A stretch of 35,353 nucleotides of DNA, taken from contig CALUYU010000022.1 of the NCBI GenBank assembly GCA_944325075.1, positions 1-35,353 on the forward strand. Direction: 5' to 3'. A program made the translations under genes and the position numbers. Shown here piece by piece: positions 1-8,509 of the stretch (position 1 is its first letter; every line of letters begins with the position of its first letter). A model generated the notes under the pieces. That model was not told where the DNA came from. It made no database searches and was given only the letters and a program-made list of their open reading frames with translations. The DNA comes from Candidatus Gastranaerophilales bacterium (GTDB lineage: Bacteria; Cyanobacteriota; Vampirovibrionia; Gastranaerophilales; Gastranaerophilaceae).

Positions 1-28
1 GTGTTTTTTGGTTTGCTATTTTTCTTTG

Positions 29-63
29 ACTCTCAAAACGTGGTAAGGAAGCCTTTTAAGAGT
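29..63. repeat. Inverted repeat at the fibre gene stop
   Basis: ACTCTCAAAA (29-38) pairs with TTTTAAGAGT (54-63) with one wobble and a 15-base loop. The hairpin covers the fibre stop codon. No U run follows on either strand, so it is not a convincing terminator. It could help mRNA stability or be chance. Confidence 0.35.
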
Positions 64-919
64 TACCCCCCCCCCCGTCTAAAAATATTGATATGACTGC
101 ATTTGCGACCAGTTTACAATCAGCCAAAACTTCTTCGGAAGTTTTTATTTTAGCTTTATAAGGCATTACACTTACATCAACCCAGACATCATTTATCTGC
201 ATGTCAGAAGGTTCTGCTTTTTGGATATAAATTTTATTATTATATATCTCCAAACCCTCTGTATCTGGATTATAAAATAGATTGTAATCTCCTGCAGATA
301 ACTGCGATATATCAAGTGAAATATCTTCATTTATCGTATATGTTTCGCCGTCTGCTGTTGTACATACAGCTGGTGAATGCTGGGTTAAAGTATTACCCGA
401 AAGCGTTACTAAAGCAGGCTCTCCGTTTTCATCAACAGGCCCGGAATTAAAACAGAATACAGGCATACTGCTTCCGGAACCTCCGGAAATATTTGTCTGC
501 ACATGAAAATTTATTTTATTCCGGTTATCAATGGTCAATATTTTTGTCCATGATTCCGTATCAGACAAATCATCACTGTTTAGTGCTTTATTTGAACGAT
601 ATAAGATAAAATCACTGCCGTTTATTGTCCACACAAACACAGAGGCGTTATAAGCCACCTTATCGGAATGTTTCAATATTCCTATATTTGTCAGTGCACT
701 AATAAACTGTGTTTTGTTATTTCCGTCCTCCAATTCACTATTCGGAGTCACTCCGGCAAGCTGAAGAACCTGATAAAGACAATAAGCTATATCCTGAATA
801 TGTTCCGCGACTATTGCCGTTCCGTCTTGCTGTCCCGGTGAACTTTCATTTTTAAACGCTCCAAAAGGCAAATCAACTGTAGCAGACTGAGTTTTTTCAT
901 AATCACATAATTTTTTCAT
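56..919 (-). CDS. Tail fibre / receptor-binding protein
   Basis: This 287-residue protein is probably the tail fibre or distal baseplate protein. The N-terminal part has the pattern common in fibres of contractile-tailed phages (SSPGQQDGTAI..EHIQDIAYCLYQVLQLAG, residues about 26-56). The middle is rich in Gly, Ser, Asn and Thr, as in beta-structured fibres, and no enzyme motif is visible. It is the last gene of the late run and follows the Mu gp48-like gene, where Mu-type phages place the fibre. The last codons contain a run of eleven G (66-76 on the plus strand as C), giving a GGGG tail before NS and stop. Slippage there would change the C-terminus. Sequence past the stop is too short to show a following gene. 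Confidence 0.72.
   Translation of the reverse strand: MKKLCDYEKTQSATVDLPFGAFKNESSPGQQDGTAIVAEHIQDIAYCLYQVLQLAGVTPNSELEDGNNKTQFISALTNIGILKHSDKVAYNASVFVWTINGSDFILYRSNKALNSDDLSDTESWTKILTIDNRNKINFHVQTNISGGSGSSMPVFCFNSGPVDENGEPALVTLSGNTLTQHSPAVCTTADGETYTINEDISLDISQLSAGDYNLFYNPDTEGLEIYNNKIYIQKAEPSDMQINDVWVDVSVMPYKAKIKTSEEVLADCKLVANAVISIFLDGGGGNS
66..76 (-). repeat. G11 homopolymer at the 3' end of the tail-fibre gene
   Basis: Eleven consecutive C on the plus strand are G11 in the fibre mRNA. With G11 the reading is D-G-G-G-G-N-S-stop. With G10 the frame continues through VTLKRLPYHVLRVKEK to a stop at 16-18. With G12 a stop follows immediately. Long G tracts are known slippage sites in phase-variable genes, but they are also sites of sequencing error. 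Confidence 0.8.
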
Positions 920-928
920 AAATTTCCT

Positions 929-1585
929 CTAATACAAAGTAATCTTACAAAGACATACATATTCTGCAGGTCTGGTCTTTAAAAGTAAATCCATAAAAAT
1001 TTTATACTGGCCGTATGTCATCGGATTAATAACAGTGATAATCAAGACCTTATCCCAACGGGTAATTTTTGCTGGATCATCATAACTGTTTCCGTAGTAC
1101 AACGCTCCGTTACAAATTAGTTTGTATCCGGACGCCCCGTATTGAACCTTTACATCATTTACGGTCTGGCCATATTCCGTATAACCGTATTCAAAAGTAC
1201 CAAGATAAGTGAGGTCTTTCATAGGTATATTCTCTACTACTTTGACCTGTATCCCGGCACGTGCCATTACCTGTTCAATATATCCAAACCCCTGGCCGCC
1301 GCGTAAAGACCACTGAACCTCCGCATTCGCCTGACGTTCTTTCAATATATCTGAAATTACTTCTATGTCAAAAAGTTTTTCATAATTTTCAACATCTGCA
1401 AGCTGCTCTTCTTCCGTAGCATAATGGTTTGAAGTCAAAAACGGAGCATAAACAATCCTGTAAGCCGAACGCCGTATATCCTCAAAAGGTTTGATTAATG
1501 CCTGAACCAATGCTTTGATATTATAATTAACAAGACGCCACGCCCGACCGTTCCCGAGAAGACTTTTAAAACTCTGAAAAATCAT
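929..1585 (-). CDS. Tail/baseplate protein, Mu gp48 (YmfQ) family
   Basis: The protein has 218 residues. The N-terminus LLGNGRAW (residues 9-16) matches the LLPxGxAW signature of the YmfQ/Mu gp48 family, and the length fits. These proteins sit at the baseplate periphery between the gp47-like wedge and the fibre. It starts with ATG, overlaps the baseplate J gene by four bases (ATGA), and lies ten bases before the fibre gene, exactly the Mu order 47-48-fibre. The family call rests on the motif plus position. Confidence 0.78.
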   Translation of the reverse strand: MIFQSFKSLLGNGRAWRLVNYNIKALVQALIKPFEDIRRSAYRIVYAPFLTSNHYATEEEQLADVENYEKLFDIEVISDILKERQANAEVQWSLRGGQGFGYIEQVMARAGIQVKVVENIPMKDLTYLGTFEYGYTEYGQTVNDVKVQYGASGYKLICNGALYYGNSYDDPAKITRWDKVLIITVINPMTYGQYKIFMDLLLKTRPAEYVCLCKITLY

Positions 1586-2805
1586 AATACTATATCAACA
1601 CCGTTTATTTTTAATTTTTCAATACATGCAAGACACCCAATACCAAGAATATCTTCATTTATAACCTCACCGCTTGAGTTTTTTAATACAAACGAATTGT
1701 AAGTGCCGCCATCTGCATCTATTGCATTTTGCACTGCAGCATTTAGTTTACTTGCATTAATTGTCGCATCCTGCTTTGTATAACCTAACGCCATAACATT
1801 AGGTTTTTTGGTATCCAGATATGAAACAATCGCAGTCTTTATTTTTGAATTAATATCATTCGTAGCCGGACTTAATTCCGTTATTTCAACTCTGTATCCG
1901 GTATAAACAGGCTTTCTCAACTCAACAACAGCACCGGCCGGGCGTCTTGTATTTTTCATATCTTCAGTTCCGTTAATCGCCATAGCAACCTGATACATTA
2001 AACCAGAGCCGGATATTGTTTTCATGTTACCATTGTCCCATTCCGGAAATGGGTTCGGTGTTACATTACCCGACGGAGTCCTATTTTTACCACTGCCCAA
2101 CGCAACCAAATAAACAACAATCGTACCTGATTCTAATACATAAGGAAATGCATCGGAAATACCCGCAACCTCCGTTGACCATAAATAATAATCAACAATA
2201 CTGCCGCCCTGTGCTTTACGTTTAAATGCCATTAAAACACGGGTTCTGCAATCCTCAACATCCTCATCATTGCTGCCTGTAACCAGTACAGATTTTACGA
2301 TTGCTTTATCAGGAACACCTTCAAAAGGGTTTGTAATATCGAGCTCATCCCCGGGATTTAAATTTCCAATCGGCCCGGAGGTTTTTGCTTCGACGCTTAA
2401 AGTCACGGCACCGTCAATCGGTACCCCGGTTGACAAAGATGCATACACAACTCCGTTTTTTGTACTTTTCCATAACGTGCCGGCTATTATTGACGATGCT
2501 GTGACATTACTAAGCTCAATCTGCAGCGTTGTCTTGGTTCCGGTCTTATACTCTACACCAAATAGACTGCCCCACATCTTCAAAACCGGTAATGAACAAG
2601 TTTGAGGTAATATCTGCAAATATACCCAGGCCAAATAATTTTGATACATTGACGCAACGCCAGCAACAGCCCAGGCAAGAGAACGCACAACAGATTTAGG
2701 CAGCAGCGGAGCTTTAACTCCGGTTTCTTTTTGTATTCTCGTTGTATAATCGCTTATAATATCTGACTGTATCTCTTTTAAGGTTTTCTTTTTATACCCT
2801 GCCAT
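1582..2805 (-). CDS. Baseplate wedge protein J, Mu gp47 family
   Basis: This is a baseplate J-like protein of about 407 residues, the wedge component of contractile tails. Supporting features are an N-terminal helical part, a central beta-rich part, SNDEDVEDCRTRVLMAFKRK (about residues 180-200; typical is a ExDxxfRxRi segment), and a C-terminal region on polynucleotide-like stretches ending ACIEKLKINGVDIVL. The start chosen is ATG at 2805, six bases after GGAGAG. A TTG four codons upstream (2817) is also open but has no better ribosome site. It overlaps the gp46-like gene by 14 bases and the gp48-like gene by four, so translation is likely coupled. Confidence 0.85.
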   Translation of the reverse strand: MAGYKKKTLKEIQSDIISDYTTRIQKETGVKAPLLPKSVVRSLAWAVAGVASMYQNYLAWVYLQILPQTCSLPVLKMWGSLFGVEYKTGTKTTLQIELSNVTASSIIAGTLWKSTKNGVVYASLSTGVPIDGAVTLSVEAKTSGPIGNLNPGDELDITNPFEGVPDKAIVKSVLVTGSNDEDVEDCRTRVLMAFKRKAQGGSIVDYYLWSTEVAGISDAFPYVLESGTIVVYLVALGSGKNRTPSGNVTPNPFPEWDNGNMKTISGSGLMYQVAMAINGTEDMKNTRRPAGAVVELRKPVYTGYRVEITELSPATNDINSKIKTAIVSYLDTKKPNVMALGYTKQDATINASKLNAAVQNAIDADGGTYNSFVLKNSSGEVINEDILGIGCLACIEKLKINGVDIVL

Positions 2806-3223
2806 AAATCTCTCCAAAACGTTTCAATTCCGACTTTTCGCTGTCCCATACCAGTGCGTATCGTTCAACCGAACCGTCAGGCTGTGTTATCGTAAGAACA
2901 ACTTCAGTAGTCTTATTTCCTCCTGATACAGCTGAGGCATCAACACTGCTTATTAACCCTGAATTTACCATCCAATCCAGTTTCGACGCAATTATTGCAC
3001 CAAGATTTTTTAAATTATCAGGAGTGGCCGGCTTATTGAATTCGGCTTCAACGTCATCATTCTCAATATCAAACGTATCATTATCAAGGACATCGTAAAA
3101 AGCTTTTCCGCCAAAAAGGCTTAAATAAACAGCATTATATAATGTGCAATTTAAAATAAGGTCACCGTCAGAACTTATATCCAGCTCCCCTCCGTCGCCG
3201 TTTTCTATCATTAAAATATCCAA
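2792..3223 (-). CDS. Baseplate protein, Mu gp46 family
   Basis: The protein has 143 residues. The N-terminus is acidic with IENGDGGELDISSDGDLIL, then NAVYLSLFGGKAFYDVL, which fits the Mu gp46 / gpW-gp25-like pattern (xGDlxxd..L.tAVxLSLftd+). It would be a wedge protein next to J. The start is TTG at 3223, seven bases after a full GGAGG; the ATG four codons in is too far (19 bases) from that site. One base separates it from the gp45-like gene upstream. Confidence 0.72.
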   Translation of the reverse strand: MDILMIENGDGGELDISSDGDLILNCTLYNAVYLSLFGGKAFYDVLDNDTFDIENDDVEAEFNKPATPDNLKNLGAIIASKLDWMVNSGLISSVDASAVSGGNKTTEVVLTITQPDGSVERYALVWDSEKSELKRFGEIYGRV

Positions 3224-3703
3224 TTACGCACCTCCGGTCACAATACCGCTTTCCGTTGTGACTGAATTTGAATAAGTGCCGCTTGCACCGTTTTCTGCAA
3301 CAATGACTGCACCCGTAACCGTTCCGGAAACTTTCAGCTCTCCATTATGTTCCCAGGTTCCGGATGTCAAAATTTTACCTGTCGGAACAATTACAACATC
3401 ACCGTTATTTTTTAAATGAATTTCAGCAGCAACCTTTATTCCGCTTGTATCAGTTGAATAAAATCTTTTTTCCCCCGGTTCCGATTTTCTTTCAATATTA
3501 TCCCGAAAAAGAAACAAAACGCCGTCTCTGGGATTACTTCCGACATTAGATGATAAAGCCTTAATCTGTTCCGGCGGGTTATAATCATCACCGCCGCCAT
3601 GGTATTGTTCCATATAAACCGCATCAGAACCGTAAGGAGTTGTCTTAAATTTTCTGATAACTCCAGATATCGTTTTATCTAGTATTTTCGCAATTTTTAG
3701 CAT
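3224..3703 (-). CDS. Baseplate spike/assembly protein V, Mu gp45 family
   Basis: This is a 159-residue spike-like protein. The N-terminal half has the OB-like segment of gpV/gp45 (SNVGSNPRDGVLFLFRDN, then EIHLKNNGDVVI). The C-terminal 50 residues are a Gly/Thr/Val/Ser-rich beta repeat (SGTWEHNGELKVSG, then TVTGAVIVAENG) expected of a trimeric needle. The start is ATG at 3703, nine bases after GGAGAG. A longer reading to 3742 lies inside the upstream gene. No HxH iron-binding motif is seen at the tip, so the needle may end in a separate tip protein or none. Confidence 0.75.
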   Translation of the reverse strand: MLKIAKILDKTISGVIRKFKTTPYGSDAVYMEQYHGGGDDYNPPEQIKALSSNVGSNPRDGVLFLFRDNIERKSEPGEKRFYSTDTSGIKVAAEIHLKNNGDVVIVPTGKILTSGTWEHNGELKVSGTVTGAVIVAENGASGTYSNSVTTESGIVTGGA

Positions 3704-4833
3704 AATGGCAAACTCTCCGGAATAATTCCTGTATAAGCACAAGGAAGTGTTAAAATAATTGAATTCCCCTTATCTCCATCCTGTTCAAATTCTTCTACAA
3801 TCATTTTTGTTTCATCAAAGATATAGCAAGACGGCGATTGAAGATAAACAAAATCGCCCTTCTTGAGGTTAAAGAAGTCATTAACACTTAATCTGACCTT
3901 TATTGCATCCCCTATCGAACGGCACGCATACCAGTTTGCAAAATCACTGATACTGCCGGAATAGGTGTCATCTGCAAATATTCGTTTGGTTATCGGCAAA
4001 TCGTACGGAATTTCCACAACTGCCTGAGCAGGCTCCGGATACTGTGTTTGTGCTACATAATACCTTGCAAGCTCATCAGTTGAAAATTCAGCATTCCAAT
4101 CAGTAACCCCTACAGTTTCACCCTCCAGAAACGACATCTTTGCAGACGTATCCTGCACAGTCCCTACATATAATTTTGTTCCGTCATCATCAACAATAAA
4201 TCCTCTTGAAGAAGCCAGTCTTGTTATGTATTCCCAACAGGTTTCATCCTCTCTTGCTGCATAACTGTTACCGATTTCAGTCTGGGATACATAATCCAAA
4301 TTCGGATTATTTTCAAATTCTACCTGAATACCAAAATAATCACATATTGTTTGTATTATTGATTTTATACTTAAATAAGATGAATTCAGCGGCTCCGGAA
4401 CAACTGTTTCAAGTAAAATGCCGGCTGATGACATTATATATAGACAGGTCTTAATCCCTGCATTTGTCACTTCCGGCCGGATATCAGCAATATACCCGTT
4501 CAAGAATAACCCGTCATTATCATATACAGAAACACTCTGACCTCTTTTAAAAGAAAATTCCTCCGGATTAGAGTCAAAATCCAGAATAACCCCTTTCACA
4601 GCTCCCAGCATATTAATTAAAAGGTAATAATAAAAACGGTGGTAAACAGTACCATCAATATTACAGCGAACACCTTCACCATCAGCGGGCAAATCATCAT
4701 CTGCAGGTACAATAATATACCCGTCAGTATTATTATTAATCTTAGATAAATCGCCTGCTTTATCAGGCACGCCGTAAAGTTTACGCGAGATATTATCATA
4801 GTCAATATTACCCTTGTAGATTTTTTTAAACAT
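3697..4833 (-). CDS. Baseplate hub protein (gpD / Mu gp44-like) with LysM-like N-terminus
   Basis: The protein has 378 residues. Residues about 1-45 (IYKGNIDYDNISRKLYGVPD..DLSKINN..DGYIIVPADD) look like the LysM-type gpX protein that usually is a separate small tail gene. The rest resembles the gpD/gp44 hub (GYIADIRPEV, the long stretch with QTEIGNSYAAREDETCWEYITRLASSRGFIV, and KGDFVYLQSP). It appears to be a fusion of gpX-like and gpD-like parts, between the gpN-like and gp45-like genes. The start is ATG at 4833 and overlaps the upstream stop by eight bases. Confidence 0.75.
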   Translation of the reverse strand: MFKKIYKGNIDYDNISRKLYGVPDKAGDLSKINNNTDGYIIVPADDDLPADGEGVRCNIDGTVYHRFYYYLLINMLGAVKGVILDFDSNPEEFSFKRGQSVSVYDNDGLFLNGYIADIRPEVTNAGIKTCLYIMSSAGILLETVVPEPLNSSYLSIKSIIQTICDYFGIQVEFENNPNLDYVSQTEIGNSYAAREDETCWEYITRLASSRGFIVDDDGTKLYVGTVQDTSAKMSFLEGETVGVTDWNAEFSTDELARYYVAQTQYPEPAQAVVEIPYDLPITKRIFADDTYSGSISDFANWYACRSIGDAIKVRLSVNDFFNLKKGDFVYLQSPSCYIFDETKMIVEEFEQDGDKGNSIILTLPCAYTGIIPESLPLC

Positions 4834-6088
4834 AGATTACAATCTTTCGGCCTTTTTCCAAAAAGAAAAATTCATCTCCCGATAAATTATTTGTACGGTT
4901 TACATAATCAATCGCCGCTTCCGGATCAGATTTAAACATATCCGGATAATTTTCAAACGCCACCATTAAAGGATTGGAATGCTCTTTTAAAAATAATGTC
5001 TTTTCTACTTTTAAGTCATCACTCTTATCAATAATAGAACCTATTGTTTGGTTTACTATTTCTGTTGTATCAACTTCGGTGATTATTGTATCTTCAAGAT
5101 TTTTATTGATAATTTCTTCTATATCCTGAGACTGTACAATATAGTTATCATTTATTTCCTGAATATTTTCTGCAGCAAGAACGGCATCTTTTCTTAACTC
5201 AAAGTCACTGCTGTTAATAACATCACAGCCTGTCATAATTGTTGATTTCAAAAACAAATCATCAGCTGTATATTCAGATTTTGTCACATTTTCTGAAGAT
5301 GACGGCAGTAAACCTGAAATAATATCAGATATTGACGTAATCACATCCGAAACGTTATCATAAGTCAAAAGCCCTTTTTTTAACAGTATTCCAAGCTGTG
5401 TTGACATTACAAGCGGATTATTCAAGATGTTTTGTGACTTTATATCCTGTAAAATCCCGATAAAGTCAGAATTTTGAATATCGTTGAATTTTTCTGCCAG
5501 TTTATCAAGATTAGACCCCCACCTGTCGGCAAAACTTTGTTTATCCTCAATCACCGCAACAGTTTCTGCAAAACTTTCGGATAATGTTTCCTGCATTTGA
5601 TTTATATTCTTTGTTAATGATGTTGTTTTTGTTACTTTGGCCGTCGGATACACAGTGCCGCTGCACTGATGGAACGATATATTTACTTCCGTATGTGAGA
5701 GCTTTTCAACAGTATCCTGCTCAAAATCAATATCAAGAGCCTGGACGATCATTATATTACCGTATGACAGCTGCAGTTTACTTTTACCATGCTCACAGTA
5801 AGCAGCTTCAAAATTATCGGCATCAATGTCATGATTATCGCCAAAGAAGTATAACTTTAATGAAAAATCACGACCGGATACCCCCATGTCCTGAAAAGTA
5901 TCATCAGACATATTAACTGTTTTATATGACGTTTTGTTGTTATTCTTTCCATAACTGCGTGTAGGATTATTTTTAACCTCTCCCTTACGTTTTCTGGAAT
6001 ATTTTATTTTTCCGTCAGTTTGTAAAATAAATTTTTTACCGGACGGGGATGTCCAAATAACCTGTTTTTGTCTGTCTGAATAACTCAT
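4826..6088 (-). CDS. Tail/DNA circularisation protein, Mu gpN (gp43) family
   Basis: The protein has 420 residues. The N-terminus IWTSPSGKKFILQTDGKIKYSRKRKGEV and the middle FSLKLYFFGDNHDIDADNFEAAYCEHGKSKLQLSYGN fit the DNA-circularisation/gpN N-terminal domain, which in Mu-type phages lies between tape measure and hub. The second half is helical and acidic. The C-terminus FFLEKGRKIVIYV is like a LysM-type or gpX contact. It starts at ATG 6088, sharing one base with the tape-measure stop. The name DNA circularisation is historical; a structural tail role is more likely. Confidence 0.72.
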   Translation of the reverse strand: MSYSDRQKQVIWTSPSGKKFILQTDGKIKYSRKRKGEVKNNPTRSYGKNNNKTSYKTVNMSDDTFQDMGVSGRDFSLKLYFFGDNHDIDADNFEAAYCEHGKSKLQLSYGNIMIVQALDIDFEQDTVEKLSHTEVNISFHQCSGTVYPTAKVTKTTSLTKNINQMQETLSESFAETVAVIEDKQSFADRWGSNLDKLAEKFNDIQNSDFIGILQDIKSQNILNNPLVMSTQLGILLKKGLLTYDNVSDVITSISDIISGLLPSSSENVTKSEYTADDLFLKSTIMTGCDVINSSDFELRKDAVLAAENIQEINDNYIVQSQDIEEIINKNLEDTIITEVDTTEIVNQTIGSIIDKSDDLKVEKTLFLKEHSNPLMVAFENYPDMFKSDPEAAIDYVNRTNNLSGDEFFFLEKGRKIVIYV

Positions 6089-7878
6089 TATTGCTTCCGC
6101 TTACCTTTTAATTTAACTTTAAATACCCTGCCGTCAACGGTTTTGGCATTAACAACTTTTGCATCATATCCTTCCGGAGCAATTAGTTCTATTTCCAACA
6201 CTCCGCTATTTTCATTTGACTTATGCGGGCTTTCAATTTCGTAACGTTTATTCAGATACTTTTCAAAATCGATAACATTATCGTTTCTCGGACGCGACAT
6301 CTGTTCAAGAATTCTGACAGTCCTGTTATTGTTATAAACCTTTGTCGCTGCAGGAAGTTGAACAATTTCAGGCCCGCGTTCCCCAACAAGTGCCAGCCCG
6401 CCGGAAAAATAATTCGTTCCGGAAGCAAAGCCCGGAACCTTTTTATCATTTGAGTTTTTCCTCTTTTCCATAACATTTCGGGTAACATTTACAACAGCAC
6501 CGACAGGAGTAAACCTAAATGCGAGTTCCGCAGCCTCTTTAATCTTATTAAAAATAGGTTCAATCTTTTGCCATAAATCCATAATCCAGGATTTTGCCTT
6601 TTGTACAAAATCAAGGGTAGCCGCTTTTACTTTATCCCAATTTAATGCAAGCAATACAAGCCCTGCAACCACTGCACCGATTGCAACTGCCACCCAGGTC
6701 ATCGGATTCATCAATAATGCTGCAGTCTGTGCAGCTATGGCTGCAACACTTGCCCATATTGAAGTTGTTAATGTTCCAAATTTTATAGCAAGCCCTAACA
6801 CAGCCCACGCTAAATTATTAAAGTTTGCTATAATTGCGACTGTCGCAATTCCGCTAATTGCCGCAATAATTTTGTCGGAATTCGATTTAATAAAACCGGC
6901 AAATTGCTGAATTACATTATAAAGCCCCGCAAACATGTGATAACAATTTTTCAGAATATTATAAAAATCTTCAAACGATTTCTGGATAACAGGCATATTA
7001 TCAACAAGTAACTGGTTTGCTTTAGTTAATAATTTTGTATATTCAGGAAGTATCACCATTCCCCAGTTTGTCTGAATTTCTTTCAGCATTTCTGAGTGCA
7101 TACGCATCTGGTTTGCGGCATTGCCGCCTGTTCTTAAAAAATCACCCTGGGCATTTTTGGTTCTATCCATTACATACAAATATCGGAGTTCAACTTTTTC
7201 AGCCTCTTTCATATCTTTTATCTTTTTTCGTAATCCTTTGCTGCGTGCAAATTCTTCAAGGTTTGCTTGCGTCATTACAACACCAAGATTTTTCAAAGAC
7301 TCGGTTTCACCGGTATAAACAGATTTTAAAGCCGTTGTCGCAATATCATTAGAGATATTTTTAAACGATGCCATATCAGCCCCGAGTTGGGTTAAAGACA
7401 TTGCCATTTCAGCTGCACGTTTCTGCGACATCCCCATACCAGTTCCCATATCACCAAACAAAGCCGCACTATCTAATGCGGTCTGCTGGGCAAGCCCCAT
7501 ACTTTTAACTGAGGTTTTTGCCCATTCAGTAACCTGCTTGCTCATTGAACCAAATGCAACATCAATTTTACCGCGTGTTTCTGTCAAATCCGATGCCAGA
7601 TCTATCCAAGCTTTACCTAATGCTGCAATCTGTTGTACAACCTGCCCCGCAACCACAGCCATAATAGCATTTTTAACGGTAAATATTTTATCTGTAACAG
7701 AAGTAATACCGTTGCCTAAACTTTTAAACCCTGAACCAATAAAACGGAAGGCACGGTTAAAAGCACCCTGAATTCGTCCTGCCTGTTGCTGAAAGCTGTT
7801 TCCTTTTTCAATCATTGATTTAAAAGCAGGAGTAACCCCGTCAACAGCCTTGAACTTTGTAAATATAGAAAATGACAT
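6088..7878 (-). CDS. Tail tape measure protein
   Basis: The protein has 596 residues and sets tail length and is ejected during infection. Evidence is the phage tail tape-measure pattern in the first 250 residues (WAKTSVKSMGLAQQTALDSAALFGDMGTGMGMS.. region and DIATTALKSVYTGETESLKNLG), a hydrophobic segment at about 326-413 able to form membrane helices, and the C-terminal motif FASGTNYFSGGLALVGERGPEIVQLPA. It starts five bases after the stop of the frameshifted chaperone product. At about 600 residues the tail should be short for a myovirus. Confidence 0.93.
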   Translation of the reverse strand: MSFSIFTKFKAVDGVTPAFKSMIEKGNSFQQQAGRIQGAFNRAFRFIGSGFKSLGNGITSVTDKIFTVKNAIMAVVAGQVVQQIAALGKAWIDLASDLTETRGKIDVAFGSMSKQVTEWAKTSVKSMGLAQQTALDSAALFGDMGTGMGMSQKRAAEMAMSLTQLGADMASFKNISNDIATTALKSVYTGETESLKNLGVVMTQANLEEFARSKGLRKKIKDMKEAEKVELRYLYVMDRTKNAQGDFLRTGGNAANQMRMHSEMLKEIQTNWGMVILPEYTKLLTKANQLLVDNMPVIQKSFEDFYNILKNCYHMFAGLYNVIQQFAGFIKSNSDKIIAAISGIATVAIIANFNNLAWAVLGLAIKFGTLTTSIWASVAAIAAQTAALLMNPMTWVAVAIGAVVAGLVLLALNWDKVKAATLDFVQKAKSWIMDLWQKIEPIFNKIKEAAELAFRFTPVGAVVNVTRNVMEKRKNSNDKKVPGFASGTNYFSGGLALVGERGPEIVQLPAATKVYNNNRTVRILEQMSRPRNDNVIDFEKYLNKRYEIESPHKSNENSGVLEIELIAPEGYDAKVVNAKTVDGRVFKVKLKGKRKQ

Positions 7879-7880
7879 AA

Positions 7881-8455
7881 TTAGCCTTTCGGAACAGTAT
7901 TTTTCTTTTTCTCGTATTTGTAGGCAAGAGGAGCTTTTTCAAGTACCTCACAAGCCGGCATATTATCAACATTAGTTGATGTATCAAATCTTTCAAGCCA
8001 CAAAAAGTCTGCCATTGCCAATATTTTAGGCAGCCTTATTTCAAGAAAAAATCAAGACACGCCATAGCAATTTCAAGATTTGTTCCATGCATTTCGTTTA
8101 TAATAGCCTCAGGAACATCACAAACATTTGATAACATTTTTACCGAGGCATCAAACCCGCCTTCTTTTAGTTTTTTAGCATCCCGAACCTTAAACTTATT
8201 TTTGTAATACAGTTCGTTGCGTTCAAAATCTCCGGAACGAATAGTTCTTGTTAATTTTTGAACAAGACATTTTTTTTCTTCGTCATAATAAATTAACCCG
8301 GCCATTACACCTTGTATAAGATTGGTCGATAGCTTTATTTCCTCAGCTGTTTTTTCCCTTACTCCAAAATCAATTAAATCAATTTCAAGTTTATCTGCCA
8401 TTTCATTAATATATTTTTCAGCATCCTCTTTAGTCATTTTTTCTTCAAATTTCAT
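7881..8455 (-). CDS. Frameshifted tail assembly chaperone (gpGT/gp41-42 type)
   Basis: This is the long product made by -1 frameshifting on T TTT TTC at 8051-8045. After the shift the ribosome reads CTT GAA ATA AGG and continues for about 54 more codons (ending KKKNTVPKG) to TAA at 7881-7883, two bases before the tape-measure ATG. There is no other gene in 7881-8035. The extension has a plausible sequence (LAMADFLWLERFDTSTNVD). Tail assembly chaperones of many long-tailed phages are made in this two-product way. Confidence 0.8.
8036..8455 (-). CDS. Tail assembly chaperone, short product (Mu gp41-like)
   Basis: This is the 139-residue in-frame product, ending LDFFLK. It is a charged helical protein with no enzyme motif, lying between tube and tape measure where Mu gp41 and lambda gpG lie. 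The family match to the E/41/14-type chaperones is from position and general shape. The start is ATG at 8455, four bases after GGAGAG. The chaperone would coat the tape measure while the tube polymerises. Confidence 0.78.
   Translation of the reverse strand: MKFEEKMTKEDAEKYINEMADKLEIDLIDFGVREKTAEEIKLSTNLIQGVMAGLIYYDEEKKCLVQKLTRTIRSGDFERNELYYKNKFKVRDAKKLKEGGFDASVKMLSNVCDVPEAIINEMHGTNLEIAMACLDFFLK
8045..8051 (-). promoter_or_regulatory. -1 ribosomal frameshift site T TTT TTC
   Basis: Within GAT TTT TTC TTG AAA TAA the heptamer fits X XXY YYZ with the zero-frame codons TTT TTC. The zero-frame stop follows two codons later, and the -1 frame is open for 54 codons. Confidence 0.8.
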
Positions 8456-8469
8456 TGCACTCTCCTTTT

Positions 8470-8501
8470 AAAAAGCTGAAACAGTTAATAACCGTTTCAG
8501 C
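8470..8501 (-). terminator. Hairpin with U5 between tube and chaperone genes
   Basis: GCTGAAAC and GTTTCAGC (8475-8482 and 8494-8501) form a stem around a second small dyad, GTTA-T-TAAC. On the minus strand five T follow. It is a modest intrinsic terminator placed between the highly expressed sheath-tube genes and the low-copy chaperone and tape-measure genes, so it may reduce read-through. Confidence 0.6.
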
Positions 8502-8509
8502 ATATATTT

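Noticed and set aside
1-55. Left attachment site or remaining pilin gene
   Set aside because: No pilin-like reading or match to the right junction core is visible there, so the prophage continues beyond the window.
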